A stretch of DNA of 64,000 bases from Isoetes taiwanensis (lineage: Eukaryota > Streptophyta > Lycopodiopsida > Isoetales > Isoetaceae). Positions 45,489 through 56,977 of this stretch are shown here, one piece after another (the first letter of the stretch is position 1; each line of letters starts with the position of its first letter). The DNA is taken from the NCBI GenBank assembly GCA_021234155.1, contig JAJEKV010000047.1:1414494-1478493 (forward strand). The letters are read 5' to 3'. The notes beneath the pieces were generated by a model. It did not search any database, was not told where the DNA came from, and was given only the letters and a program-made list of their open reading frames with translations. A program made the translations under genes and the position numbers.

Positions 45489-46633
45489 ATATCAGTTATG
45501 GACGGCACGATTGGGAAAATAGCCGTTATGGCGCTGTTCTTGGCCGGCTAGGGCAGCGGCCGCCCTACCCTTCACCGACCAGCACAGCGGATCGATTGCA
45601 GAGGCAAAGCATGATTATGGAGCTAGCTGGGCCGGATTCTTCATTTGCCAGAAGCAGGCAGAAGGAAAGATCTGTTGAAATTTTGCAAATTCCTTTCTTT
45701 TACGCTTTGCCCTTGTAGCAGGTAATCCTCTAACGAGGTTTCATTCTTTGGTGCTTGCACTATGTCTTTGCACGCACACGTCGAAAAGGTAGATCCGTTT
45801 GGATGCGGGCCTATAAGATGAAGAACTAAATCGCTAAGCAAGTTTAGGTAAAGAAGATTATTTGCACTCTATTTTCAAATGTGGGGAAATCAAAATCGCT
45901 CTTTGAGGGAAAGAATTTATCTATGGCCCCTCCATTCCGCTTCTTTCTTGCTAGCAGAAAGATTCACCTCTAGAATTGATGATTAGAAAGATCCTATGTC
46001 AGAGAATTACAGGAAGTAATTTCTCACTATTGCTGCAGTAGTGGAGTATTTTAGTTTAGTCTACCTGGGGATGAGCTCCCAGAGAATGGGCTATATGTTC
46101 TTAGAGCCTCCTCATCAGATCTGTGGCTTTGAGAAATTCTCCAGAATTTGTGGATATAATCAAGGCACTCCCAACAATGCGGCACTGGTAGATGGCATTT
46201 TCTATTTAAGTCTACCTAGGGATAAGCTCCTAGATGAATGGGCTTTATGTTCTTCAAGATCTCTTATCTGTGCAGAGCTAGGGACCTTGTACTGCAAAGC
46301 AAGGCGGCCTCGACATTGCATCAACAGATTTTGGGTTCCTTTTGTTATTCAGGTTATTTCTTTGATCAGTTTCATTTCATGAGCCAGTTGGCTTCTTTGG
46401 ATCATCATTTAGATGCTGGTTATGATGCGGAAGGACTACTATGAGCTTTCAAGGTTAGCAGCTACCCAGAGCATCCAATAAGTTTCTGCAAGAACAGAAT
46501 GAAGAAGTTGAGACTCTCCTATAGTAATTCTGTTTTTTGTTTTGAAACATTGTATCTTTTTTATATATTTAATACAAAAATACACCCGTTCCCTCAAAAA
46601 AAAAAAAAAAAAAAAAAAAATATATCAGTTATG
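45489..46633 (+). mobile_element. Poly(A)-tailed retrocopy with 12-bp target-site duplication
   Basis: A block of about 1.1 kb (45501-46621) ends in about 29 A residues (46593-46620). It is flanked by ATATCAGTTATG at 45489-45500 and 46622-46633, a perfect duplication. This is the mark of LINE-driven insertion of an RNA. Inside is no long frame and no LINE domain, so it is likely a processed copy of a host or non-coding transcript. AATACA upstream of the tail could be a poly(A) signal variant. The 46041-46390 part contains a duplicated segment. Confidence 0.8.
46041..46280 (+). repeat. Internal imperfect duplication in the retrocopy
   Basis: TTTAGTCTACCTGGGGATGAGCTCC at about 46053 recurs as TTAAGTCTACCTAGGGATAAGCTCC at about 46205. 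Both are followed by GAATGGGCT(A/T)TATGTTCTT, and the spacing is about 150 bp. Confidence 0.7.
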
Positions 46634-47412
46634 TATAGGAAGGAAGTATAAGGTGATGGTGGATAGAAGGACCAACTTATCGGACCGCGAAGCAAGATTG
46701 AATTGTCATGTAACAAGATGATACTGGAATATCTTGATATTGGGATATCTTCTTAACTTGTTTGGTGGACTTGTTTTGAGATTAAGATAATGGTTATAAC
46801 TGTGAAGGTAAAGGGAGCAAAAAATTTGCTGAGATTATAAATTCCATAATGGTGCTTCCATGTATAGTAACTACTTGGCTTGCTAGAAGTGGTTCCAGAC
46901 TTGACTTATTGGATATAGCCAAGGGATTTGGACGTGAAGCCCAAGAAAACACATGAAGCATGTAGAGAAAAGCAAGTAGGAGCTTGATTGAAATTAATAG
47001 TAGTTGGTGCTTATAAAATCTTGTTGCTAAAGGACTAACTAGTGTGATTGGGTGGATGTATGGAAGAGGCTCGATATAGAGATTAAGTATATAGCCTAAG
47101 ATACTTCTGTATCATTAGATAACTCGTAGAGGAAATTTTTATAATAGGCGCTATAATCTTTATGGCCCCCCTTGTATCAACTTAAGTATGCTATGATCTA
47201 GCTATAAGATACACAGACTGGAAGATTTGCTTATGTATTTTTGTCACTTTTTGGATTTGGCCACCCAAGAAGTCACGAGAGAATACATATCTAATCCAAC
47301 CTGAGTATCTCTCTTCAATGGTGGGTTATTATTCTATAGCACATAACATCTTCCCTATGAAAAGTTGCCTTAACTGCAGTATGCTTGTTATCTTTGATTG
47401 GATGTGCACGTT
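46634..47412. other. No gene recognised
   Basis: Decayed DNA between the retrocopy and the LTR. No coding or repeat signature beyond resemblance in style to 44440-45480. Confidence 0.35.
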
Positions 47413-49426
47413 TGTGACGCTCCTCGCCAAATATACGACGCCACGTCGTACATCTTACGGGAAGTCCCCCATCCAGCAGACCTGCTGCATGGGCCCTCCG
47501 TCTATCCTGCACTTGGGATGGCCATGATGGGGGAAGGAGACATGAAGTTGTCTTGCGCGCCCTTCCCCTGTGGGCTCCTATAACAGGGAAGCATAAACAT
47601 AAACATCGGCACTAGCAATAACAATACAATCAGCTACCTCGAAGGGTCGTATCATCTATCCATCCATAGATCCATCATAGATATCAATACATTATATAGC
47701 AGTTAATACCCTCCTGCTCGATCGATAAGGAAGGTAGATCGACTTGCCCCAAGATAGGGCAGACCGAGATATAACAATGACGGGGCTGGCTATAGACAAT
47801 GGCTATGATTGACCCTCCCATGCCCCTTCGCATACTTTGCGAAGTTGGGCTAAATCGGGGCGACGGCAGGCGTCGTCGGGTTCCGTCGCAGCCCATCCCG
47901 GCAGCATGCACTGTGAGGGGCGCATAGTGGTCAACCCCTAGCCATTGTCTATAGCCAGCCCCGGCCATTGTTATATTCTCGGGTCCGCTTCTATCCTCGA
48001 CGCAAACCACCAGTCTACCTTCCTTATGAGTCTGAGCCTGGGTAGGAGCGATTCTGCTTTATGATGTATTGATATCTATGATGGATCTATGGATGGATAG
48101 ACGGTACTACCCTTCGAGGTAGCTGGTTGTATTGTTATTGCTAGTGCTGATATTTATGTTTATGCTTCCGTTGTTATAGGAGCCCATAGGGGAAAGGCGC
48201 ACAAGACACCTGTGTGTCCCCTTCCCGCACCATGGCCATCACAAGTGCGAGATACACGGGACGCAGTCTCATGGTATCACCCAACAAGACTACTCGGGTT
48301 GCATCTCCCCGGTCTGATGAGGTAGGAAGTGTTACATCTCCCCTTCCCAGAGAATAGTGGCTCCATGGGCGGCTAGAGGATCGTGGCGACAGATCTCTGT
48401 AACCGACTGAACTCCCCAAAACAAGAGCCAGGCCGACACCTGTAACTCTTGAGAGTCAGGGCAATGCCATTGTTCCAGGAAGTGTCGGACCCATACCCGG
48501 GACACACGAAGTGACCGACTATAGGCCTAGCTAGCTATGGGTCCCTAGTAGTCGCGCTCAACAGGGACCTTCCTCCACTTTGCCACTAACCCCGTTATGT
48601 GGTACTCAGTCACTCCATAGCCTCCATAGCCTAATGGTCTCTATGCACAGGCCGTATCTAATAGAAACTCAGGGGTCTAAACTAGGAGCATCATCTAAAT
48701 AATGGCTACTAGGTCTCTACCCCCCTTCCCAATACAAGAGGAGCAAACATAATCAACCAACATCATATATCCACACAATATCATAAATAATGAGAATAAT
48801 ATTTAATCCTAATCACATGCATCTAACTTACAGTTAGGGTTTATTGATTAGGGTTCAAGATCTAGACTGAGATTTCTAAAATGGCTCTACTGGAGATACG
48901 AAATGCTAACTCATCTAGAATCCTAACTTCCAGATGATCTACAAAGGACTCTACTCATGAGGACTCCCTCCTGCTCCCGGCATCTCCATGGCCTGCAAGG
49001 GGTTCGAAGTAGCTCCCACTCCTACTCCTACCCGCTCCATGGGCTATTATGCTATGCTATGCCACAGCAGACGGTTCTCGAAACGGAATTTCGAGCGCGA
49101 ACAAGGTTCCAAGACTGTTGGAGCCAGAAAAATGGCCTGGGGTTAGGGTTTGGCCATTTATAGTTTAGGGTTGCCATGTCATGCCATGTGGCTCCAATTG
49201 GGTGCATCCATGTGGCGGGTGCCCAATAGGATGGTGCCATGTGGAAATGGTCCCATCCCTAAGGTGCAAATGGTCCCATCCCTAAGGTTGGCTAAGTTAT
49301 GTAAATAACTTAGCCATGCTCCCTTATCCACACTCTACGGTATACAAGGTTACTAAGGTAGGCTTGTATGTTGACGTTGCCTAGAAATATACGTATTTAT
49401 ATCGTATATTTCATGGGAACGTCACA
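47413..49426 (-). repeat. Chromovirus-family 3' LTR with inverted internal duplication
   Basis: On the + strand it runs TGTGACGCTCC to GGAACGTCACA, the inverse of the family LTR. It is followed by TTCTTCCCCCC (49427-49437), the polypurine tract in reverse. It is thus a 3' LTR on the - strand. Its 2014 bp exceed the family length by about 400 bp because 47885-48245 is in the opposite orientation. It repeats 47560-47960 inverted, for example CTACCCTTCGAGGTAGCTGG at 48106 against CAGCTACCTCGAAGGG at 47631. Confidence 0.85.
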
Positions 49427-50640
49427 TTCTTCCCCCCTTCGCATAATGTTGTTCTCAACATTAGGTAAGGTGATGAACATGCATCAACTTTACAAGGTAC
49501 AATAACAAGTAATATAACAACTTAACTATGGTGAAATGATCAATTTCTCATATCTATTTATCACTGATATATAAAGCAGATACATTTTTTGTTTGCAATG
49601 TATTTGTTTGAAGTATTTTGTTTGATGAAGTCGTGGGCCGACACATATGCTCAAACTTTTAAGGGCAAAATTCAAGGCAAAATGTCGACGCGAATCTGCT
49701 CTATTTTTTTCCCCCTTCATGTTTCTTGCTCTGCAAGCAATCCTGACTTTGGATACTTCCGCACTCGCCATATCCCTTTTCTGCTATTTGGAGATGCTCC
49801 AAGCATCTCCATGAACGTCGCAAGGTCCTGAAGGTCCTCCGTGATGATATCCAAGGTGTCTAGGACGAATATGCTCTGGCGGATCTAGTTTGGATCTGGG
49901 GAGGGATCCTGGCTGGATATGGGTCTGGCGCTTCTCCCTTCTCCTGAATGAATATTACCCTATTTTCCGTTTTCTCTGTCTGGCTTTGCATCCATCTCTT
50001 ACCCAAGATCCGGTGGCCCGGCCATATCAGTACTTGCAAGAAGAATAGGTTTGTGTGAATGGGTTCTCATTTTTTGGCAAGCTTGAGAAGAAACAATGGC
50101 TGGGATTTGGACTCTCGAACGACCCAAAACTCATGTCTAAATATAAGTTTATCTGCGTTGATTCATCTGTTTCTATTCTGCTATTTCTTTTACATCTGTT
50201 GGCTTTCGTCTACGACAATGGCATCAAAGATATTATGTGCTATCAATGCAATAGTGCTTGCTTTGTTCTTTTTTAAAGACTCCCTGCTAGATGCAGTAAC
50301 TTATCTATTTGTGCCTAATTTTTGAGCAGTATTGAATTATCTCCCATATGGAGAAAGAGACTTATTTTGGCAGATCTATAAGGATGATTCACCAATGGCC
50401 ATACAGTTGGAGATTTCCCACGTCTGTCCCTTTATCTACACTTCCAGCATTTAAAGCGATATAGATGTAAGTTACCCCGTGAATACGACATTCAGGCAAA
50501 TCACCAAATTTATTACATTTCTCGTGGAGAGTTTATAAAGAAGCTACAATGGCATATATAAAAATTTATCTGCTTGAGCATTTAATTTTCATTTCTTGAA
50601 CAGTTTAATTGACACATCTAATATCGTGATGACAGGCTCT
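49427..50640. other. PPT-side interior remnant, then no recognised gene
   Basis: 49427-49520 resembles the reverse of the bases ahead of the PPT in the first chromovirus. After that no domain is recognised to 50640. Confidence 0.45.
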
Positions 50641-50689
50641 CCACCAAACTGGAATGAGAAAATATATGGTGTTTGATTGGGCAATATGC

Positions 50690-51300
50690 GTTCATCGGTA
50701 AGCACATCAGTTTAAAAGTAGAAAGTTTCTTGAAAATTTGCAAAAAGTACAAATAGAATATTCTAGATGTTCATGTATACCTCAATCTAAACACTTTATC
50801 AGACCAGAATTAGAGATGTTGCAAAGAGTAAAAAATAGAATGTTTTGGATTTAGAAATGTCACAAAAAGTCAAAATTGAATACTTTGAAATGTTCTAAAA
50901 TGTTTCAGACGCTTATGGGTAGGCACCTCAGTCTAAAAATAGAAAGCTTTTTTAAACTTTACAAAAATCCAAGATAGAATGTTCTAGAATGTTTTACATG
51001 GTTGTGGATAAATGCCTCAATTTAAAGATAAGATAAGATGATTTTTTTTACCAGGGTGCTTTAGCATTTTGTAGAAAGTTCTATAATGTTCTGGATAGTT
51101 CTTATAGCTAAGCAACTCACTCCAAAATAGAACTTTGAAAACTTGCAAACAACCAAAATAGAATGTCTTCGGATATCGTAAAATATTCTAGAGTATTCTA
51201 GAGAGCCATGAATAAGCACCCCAAGTCCAAAATAGAAAGTTTTTAAAGTGTCTGCTAGGCTTGCGCAAGTACCCAGACCTAGAATAGCAACATGGGTAAG
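50690..51300 (+). repeat. Decayed tandem array, about 110-bp unit, with heat-shock-element-like motifs
   Basis: A unit of the form 'taagcacctcagtctaaaa-tagaaag-ttt' then 'gcaaa-a-t-c-aaatagaatgttctaga' recurs at about 50700, 50930, 51110 and 51210, with drift. Each carries GAATGTTCTAGAATGTT or variants: 50977-50994 is GAAtgTTCtaGAAtgTTt, and 50757-50773 is GAAtaTTCtaGAtgTTC. Confidence 0.7.
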
Positions 51301-52630
51301 CACCTCAAGACCGCCCATCTCGTGCAGCAGACTGATTTCTCCTTGCTTGCTGGAAGAGTGGCTTCTACATTCTGCTTGTTCTTTTGCAGAGCGGAGAATA
51401 GAGTGCTAAGCATTTCACATCTTGCTACAATTGTTCTTTCTTTGGAGCTCGCCTTAGCTTCTGAAGGAGATCATAAGTGCAAGATTTACGGTCAGAATAG
51501 ATGTTCGCTTCTTCTTCTGTGATCTAACCAGAATGGGTAGCCGTGAAGATACCTCGGCCAAGTGGTATGCCTGACCCTTGTTTGACGTGTATCTTAGTCA
51601 GTTTTCTCAGGTTCAGAGGCTATGCTGCATCTGCTGTAGCATTGTAAAGGGCTGCACTCACTGTAGCCGAATATGCTGCACTCACTGCAGCTCAGGGATT
51701 CAAATGTAAGCTGGTTTTGTTTTCATTTCAAAGAAGGTGTGGGCACAATCAGTTGGCTAGGTTTTTTCGTACTGAACATGGAGGACAGTTTCTTTCTTTC
51801 AAGGTAACGTGTTACGTTTGGGATTTAGTTGTGGCAAGCATGAGTTTGATTGGTGGAGTCCTATTACCCCTGTTCACTGGTGCACTAGCTTTGGTTTTGG
51901 GTATGTCAAAGTTCTGTCTACTACAGGTTGGGTACAACAAGAAGAGGGCACTGGATTTATTTAGCCGGCATCCATGGCGCTTTTATTGCAGTGGCCTACC
52001 TGATAGCTGAATAGAGGTGAGACATATTTAGTTTTCTTGTGCTTGAGAAGTTGCCTCAGTATGAAATCTTTCGGAGCTACTTAAGGGTGTGCGAAGGAGA
52101 TTCCTAATGGTAGCTTTAGCTTGAGCCAAGCTACTGTTTGTTTGGAGAGCTTTGGTTTTTGATGGCAGCGCTATCTTTTTCATGCTTTAGCCATGATCGT
52201 TCTGATCTATAGCACTTGCTCCATGGAGAGAGGTTCTGTTTTTTATGTCTGCCCTCTTCCATCCCAGCTGGAAGATGGTGTAGGCTTCAGGAATTTGCAT
52301 CGCAAAAGCAATTTACAACAACTATTGACTCCACGAGGCATAGGGACGGGAGGACCACATGTTCTCATAGCTAGACAGGGAAGGTGAAGCCCAAGTGACA
52401 GCCATGGACAAGGGAGGTGGATGTGGACCACCCTGTTATAGGGGAGGCCTTAGAATCATCTATGTTCCAAGGAAGATGGTGAGTATAGGTACTCCAAGTA
52501 CGAGACATCCAAGTACGAGACATTGGAAATGGGTTCTTATTCTCCCAGTAGTACTGGAGTATGGATAGAATATGGGCCAAGTTAAGGTGAGGGATGATAC
52601 CTCTACTCTTTTGCCCGTGACTGTTGCATC
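51301..52630. other. Insert splitting the tandem array; no known domain
   Basis: GC-richer DNA with short open frames (51292-51522, 51717-52010, 52193-52387), none recognisable. The tandem array resumes at about 52631. This suggests a later insertion or a diverged section. No terminal repeats were found. Confidence 0.4.
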
Positions 52631-52950
52631 TAAAATGTTCTAGATGCTCATGACTAAGTACCTCAATCTAAAAATAAGAAGTCCTTTTGGAATTTTGTGA
52701 ACAATGAAAATAGAATATAATAGAATCTTCTAGAGTGTTGTAGATGCTTATGGGTAAGCAGCTCAGTACAAAAATAAAAACTTTTTTCGAAAGTTTGCAA
52801 ATAGTTAAAACGAAATGTTTTCGAATGTTTTAGAATGGTACGTAGGCCCATGAATAAGCGCCTCAGACCCAGAATAGAAACTTTTCAAAAGTCTCTTCTA
52901 GGGTGTTATAGGCAGTGTGCGCAAGCACCTAAGGCCTATAATAGCAACAT
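52631..52950 (+). repeat. Second part of the decayed tandem array
   Basis: The same unit resumes ('aaaatgttctagatg-tcatg-taagtacctcaatctaaaaata-gaag') and repeats at about 52745 and 52850. It ends with 'aggcctataatagcaacatgg', as the first part ends with 'agacctagaatagcaacatgg'. Confidence 0.65.
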
Positions 52951-53198
52951 GGCTAACGATATGACAACACGAACTTGCACGGTAGAAACATACATTATAG
53001 GACGTATTAAATCTCTTGTAACATTAATTATAAGGCTATACTTATATGCTTATACAAAAATTATACAACCTCAATAGTTAGTATCATAGAAGTTAACACG
53101 TAATATCATAACAAACAGTTTAGGAGTTTTATAATTAAGTACAAAATTTATACTCTTATCTCCTCGTAATGTGCTCCCCCTTGATTTCCTGTCTTTAC

Positions 53199-53467
53199 TG
53201 TTATTTGAGGAACCAACACTATCTTTACAATGCAAATGCTATCTTCAACTTCTATTCTTTACTTGTATTTCTACTAGCATCTATTCATTCCCCTTTCACC
53301 TCAATTCTATTTTCGATGCTAACCATTGAATCCTTAGCTCTTGTTTATTCGTTAAACCAAATAACCAGGTGGCTAAACTATAGGGGTTAGATATATCATA
53401 CGATCTGGAAGAACTCAAGCCGGTTTCATTGATTCACATGAACACATAGATCCGGATCATCACAACA
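53199..53467 (-). repeat. Copia 3' LTR
   Basis: TGTTATTTGAGGAACC to GGATCATCACAACA on the + strand, matching 59975-60244 with few changes. Confidence 0.88.
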
Positions 53468-54640
53468 GCTCTCGTTGCCCTACGTCACCCCCCGTGTGAA
53501 TATGCACCCAAACCAAAGGGGGTTTAAGGGGGATTTTAATTTAAATGTGTTGGACCCAATGGTTGTGTTAATTAATGTCAATGGTAGTTATGTGTTGGTT
53601 GTTAATGTCAATGGTTGTTATGTGTTGGTTGTTATGTGGGGGGTTTAATTTTTATATGTTGGATGTTAATGGTTTGTGTTGCAAAAAAATTTTTTTGGCC
53701 CCTTCGGGGCCTTAAGGACGTCACAGCTCCCCTCCCCCCCGGTGAGACAAAAATTTTAGAATTCAAACCAGAAAAAAACTAGAATTCATTTGAGGCTTTC
53801 ATCACCTGTAGCTTTTGAATTTCATCACAATAAAACAAATAGAACATAAGTAAAAGTTACCATAAAGATAGAGCAGATTGATCCCATTATTCTGAAAGTC
53901 ATAAAGTTTGCAACACCCATACACAAACATTTTGCAACTGGAAGTTAACAAAGAACTTTTGGCCTCCATGGATTCTTGTGGTGAGAAACCAAAGTGGAAA
54001 CTTTTCTTGTTAGCACAAGGATCTAGAAGCCTCAAAATCTAAAAATGCATGGTAATTTTTGTGTGCTTCATTCGAATGAGCCATAAAACAATATCCAATA
54101 GCGCAATCCTCAGATTAATCGGTGGTAGGATGTAAAAAGCCTACCAAACCCGGCCGGAAAATTGCTTTTTAGCATAGATAACTTAACCAAACATATCCAT
54201 ATCATACACTATCAAAAAGATCTCGGAGAGAGCTTCCAACGCAATAAAAAATCATCTCCAACAGAGCTCGGATCAAAAGTTATGATAAGAAATGTGTTCA
54301 CGGCCGGAAACTGCAATATATGCGCCCTTCATGTGCCCATTATGCACCACACACACAAAAAGAGGACTTTTGTTGTGAGCCATTGGTTGTTGACCATTAT
54401 GCACCACACACACAAAAGGAGCTTTTGTTGTGAGCCATTGGTTGTTGACCATTATGCACCACACGCACAAAAAAGGGCTTTTTGTTAGAGCCATTGGTTG
54501 TTGACCATTGGAAAAAAAAGGGCTAAAATCAATGGCTCAGAAATGGTGCACTCTAGATGTACGCATTAGTACATCCATTTGAATACATCACGAAATCATA
54601 GGAAAACCTTAGTGAAAAGCGTACAAAAACACAAAGAAAA
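53468..54640 (-). other. Copia 3' untranslated region with GT-rich and 56-bp tandem repeats
   Basis: No gene. 53545-53640 holds GTTAATGTCAATGGT(A/T)GTTA-type phrases twice in a GT-rich run. 54338-54505 is a three-copy minisatellite listed separately. A reversed poly-G run (CACCCCCCG, about 53487) may be the polypurine tract. Confidence 0.5.
54338..54505 (+). repeat. Minisatellite, three units of 55-57 bp
   Basis: CATTATGCACCACAC(A/G)CACA then a TTTTGTTGTGAGCC-like segment and ATTGGTTGTTGAC, starting at 54338, 54395 and 54450. Units differ by one to a few bases. Confidence 0.85.
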
Positions 54641-55973
54641 CCCCCTGTTATTATGCTACATATTTACATGCTGCATCTCAATCAAACCTTTTGCAACCAT
54701 GTCCCTTACAAAATGCATTTTCAACTCTATATGTTTAGTTCTTTCGTGCATGACTGGATTCTTTGTCATGGAAATACAACTTTTACTGTCTGAATACATA
54801 ATTGTTGCTTTTGGCTGCTGTCTGACTATATAATTGTTGCTTTTGACTGCTGGAGACCAAGTTCTTTTAAAAGTCGTTTACACCAAATCATTTCCTTAGC
54901 TGCCAATGCTGTAGAAGCATACTCAGCTTCTGCACTGGACATAGCTATTGCAGTTTGTTTTTTGCATCGCCATGAGATAGGAGCTCCTCCTAATATCATT
55001 AAGTAACCAGACGTTGATTTCCTGTGATCTAGATCACCTGCCTAATCCGCATCACAATCACCTAACATAACCAAATTATCTGTACAGTAAGTGATGCCTG
55101 CGTATTTTGTCTCCTTGAGGTATCTTAAATTTTTTTTTGCTGCTGTCCAGTGACCCTTACCCGGATTATTATTATATCTACTCAACAAATTTACACTGTA
55201 TGTAATGTCTGGTCTGGACGAGTTTGCTACAAAAATCAAGCATCCAATTAATTCCCTAAACGACACATTTTCCATAGCTTGTCTTTCATCATCTGTTTTA
55301 GGTGACAGATCATTTGAAATCTATTTTGGCTCCATTACATTCTTCCATTTTGAATCTATGCAACATTCCTTCAATGTTCTTTGGCTGATTAATTGTCAAT
55401 GTTCTTTTCTGCCTGTTTCTTTGTACCTCAACGCCTAGAAACTTGTGCAGTTCCCCAAGATCTGTCATTTTAAACCTTTTTTTCAAGATCTCCTTCGCGA
55501 TACTCATTATGTCCATTGTGTTTGCTGCCATTATGCAATCATCCACATATAGTGCGATGATGCAAAAGTCCTTTTCTTGTTTTAACGTACAAGTTTCCAT
55601 CGCAGTTCAATTTTGAGAACTTCTTTTCTCTTAAATATGAATCCATGGTTTTGTACCACTATCTAGGTGACTGCTTAAGACCATACACTGCTCTATTGAG
55701 TTTCCACACTTTATTGCTATCTTTTTCAAATTCTGGAGCTTGTTTCATGAAAATTTCTTCTTCCAATTTTGCATTGAGAAATGCTGTCGTTACGTCCATA
55801 TGATGGAGTTCCATGTCATGGGCATTTGCCATTGCTCTAATGCCTGTTAGCTTTACTAAGGGTGAAAAAGTTTCTCCATAATCTAGCCTATTCTTTTGTG
55901 AGAACCCTTGAGCCACTAATCGTGCCTTAAATCCCATCGATCCGAGACATCGGATCGCCATTCTTGCCCTCAC
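54640..55973 (-). pseudogene. pol: Copia reverse transcriptase and RNase H, frameshifted
   Basis: On the - strand: FKARLVAQGFSQKNRLDYGE and SPLVKLTGIRAM (about 55800-55930), MDVTTAFLNAKLEEEIFMKQ, and AVYGLKQSPR (RT). Then IIALYVDDCIMAA (about 55540, the catalytic YVDD) and LGVEVQRNRQ. Next ELIGCLIFVANSSRPDITYS and LSRYNNNPGKGHWTAAK (55150-55260). RNase H follows, with CDAD near 55045 and a RTKHIELKMHFVRD end near 54690. Shifts lie near 55280-55310 and 55610-55660, and a stop near 55041. Confidence 0.88.
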
Positions 55974-56977
55974 GGACTAAAGCATGCATGACCTTTTGCA
56001 TGAATCCCCGGTATGCTTTACACATACTCGATTCTGGTTGAGAGTACCTCTATTTCACGGGGCAGCCCCTCCACCTTCAACCCTGGGCTCCTGTGTACAG
56101 GCGCCATTGGGTTTAATCTCTTTGGATCATTTCTACAAAGTGCGGGAGGGTCTCCACCCCTTCCCAATACATTTGGCCGTAATGAAATACCATCATCACG
56201 TCCTTCCTTGAAATGAAGAATTCATCTAATCCTTCGCCCCCTAAACGAAAGTTAGGTTGTTAAGGAAGGGCTTTGGTATTCTGGGCGGATTTGTAAGGCC
56301 TCTATGGTCGAGTGAATATTCTAAATCCCATCGATCAAAGACATCGGACGCTTATTCTAGAATGGGACGAAAGCATGCATGGTTTTGTATGCCGGCCTAA
56401 CGCATCCATATTCTCGTCTTGGTTGAGAGTTCGCTATTTTCGATACTGCGTTTCGACTTCTCATAAAAGGCTTCTCTTCAATGGCCAGCATTCTTTATTC
56501 TCTTTGAACCCACCCTCCCCCTTCTTTGTTATTGTATTTAAATGCGGCACGCTACAGAATCAGCCCCCTCCACTCCGGGAGGTTTGTTTTGTCTTGTTGT
56601 TTTGTTGGTGATATGGGTTACGGTTAACATTGGCAAATGGGGCTTCAACTTTTCCATTCGTGGGTTTTGGGAACATTTTTATGCCTTTTACGCTTGTCCA
56701 TGCCCCTTGTCAAGGCTTATCACTAGGGTTTTTCCTCGAAAACCCGAAGGGCTATTGGGTTTTTAATCCCTTGATCTTTTCTTTCAGTAAACTAGCTTGT
56801 TTTATTAGCAAAAATTTTGTTGGGGTCCAAATGATATAATTGGATTTTCCTTTTTTTTTTATGGTAGTCCGTGCATGTGGGCATGCCACCCACTATCCAC
56901 CATTGTAGAAAATCTGCTGAGATGAATGAGAAGCAAGTCTAAGTCGGGCGGTTTGTTGGTTTCATGCGAGTCCCATT
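55933..56977 (+). mobile_element. About 1-kb insert in the copia RT, class unknown
   Basis: Copia coding breaks after EADGKTPKF (56978) and resumes at FKARLVAQ (about 55930). The DNA between is foreign. It has an internal repeat: AATCCCATCGATC-GAGACATCGGA at 55931 and again at 56325, each followed by AAGCATGCATG and TTGGTTGAGAGT. It also contains the GGTTTTTCCTCGAAAACCCG motif (about 56727) shared with 18218, and a T10 run at 56851. The flanking TAAAT/GAATT does not give a clear duplication. Confidence 0.6.

Noticed and set aside
54338-54505. CRISPR-like array
   Set aside because: Units are contiguous without unique spacers, and the DNA is a plant nuclear retrotransposon.
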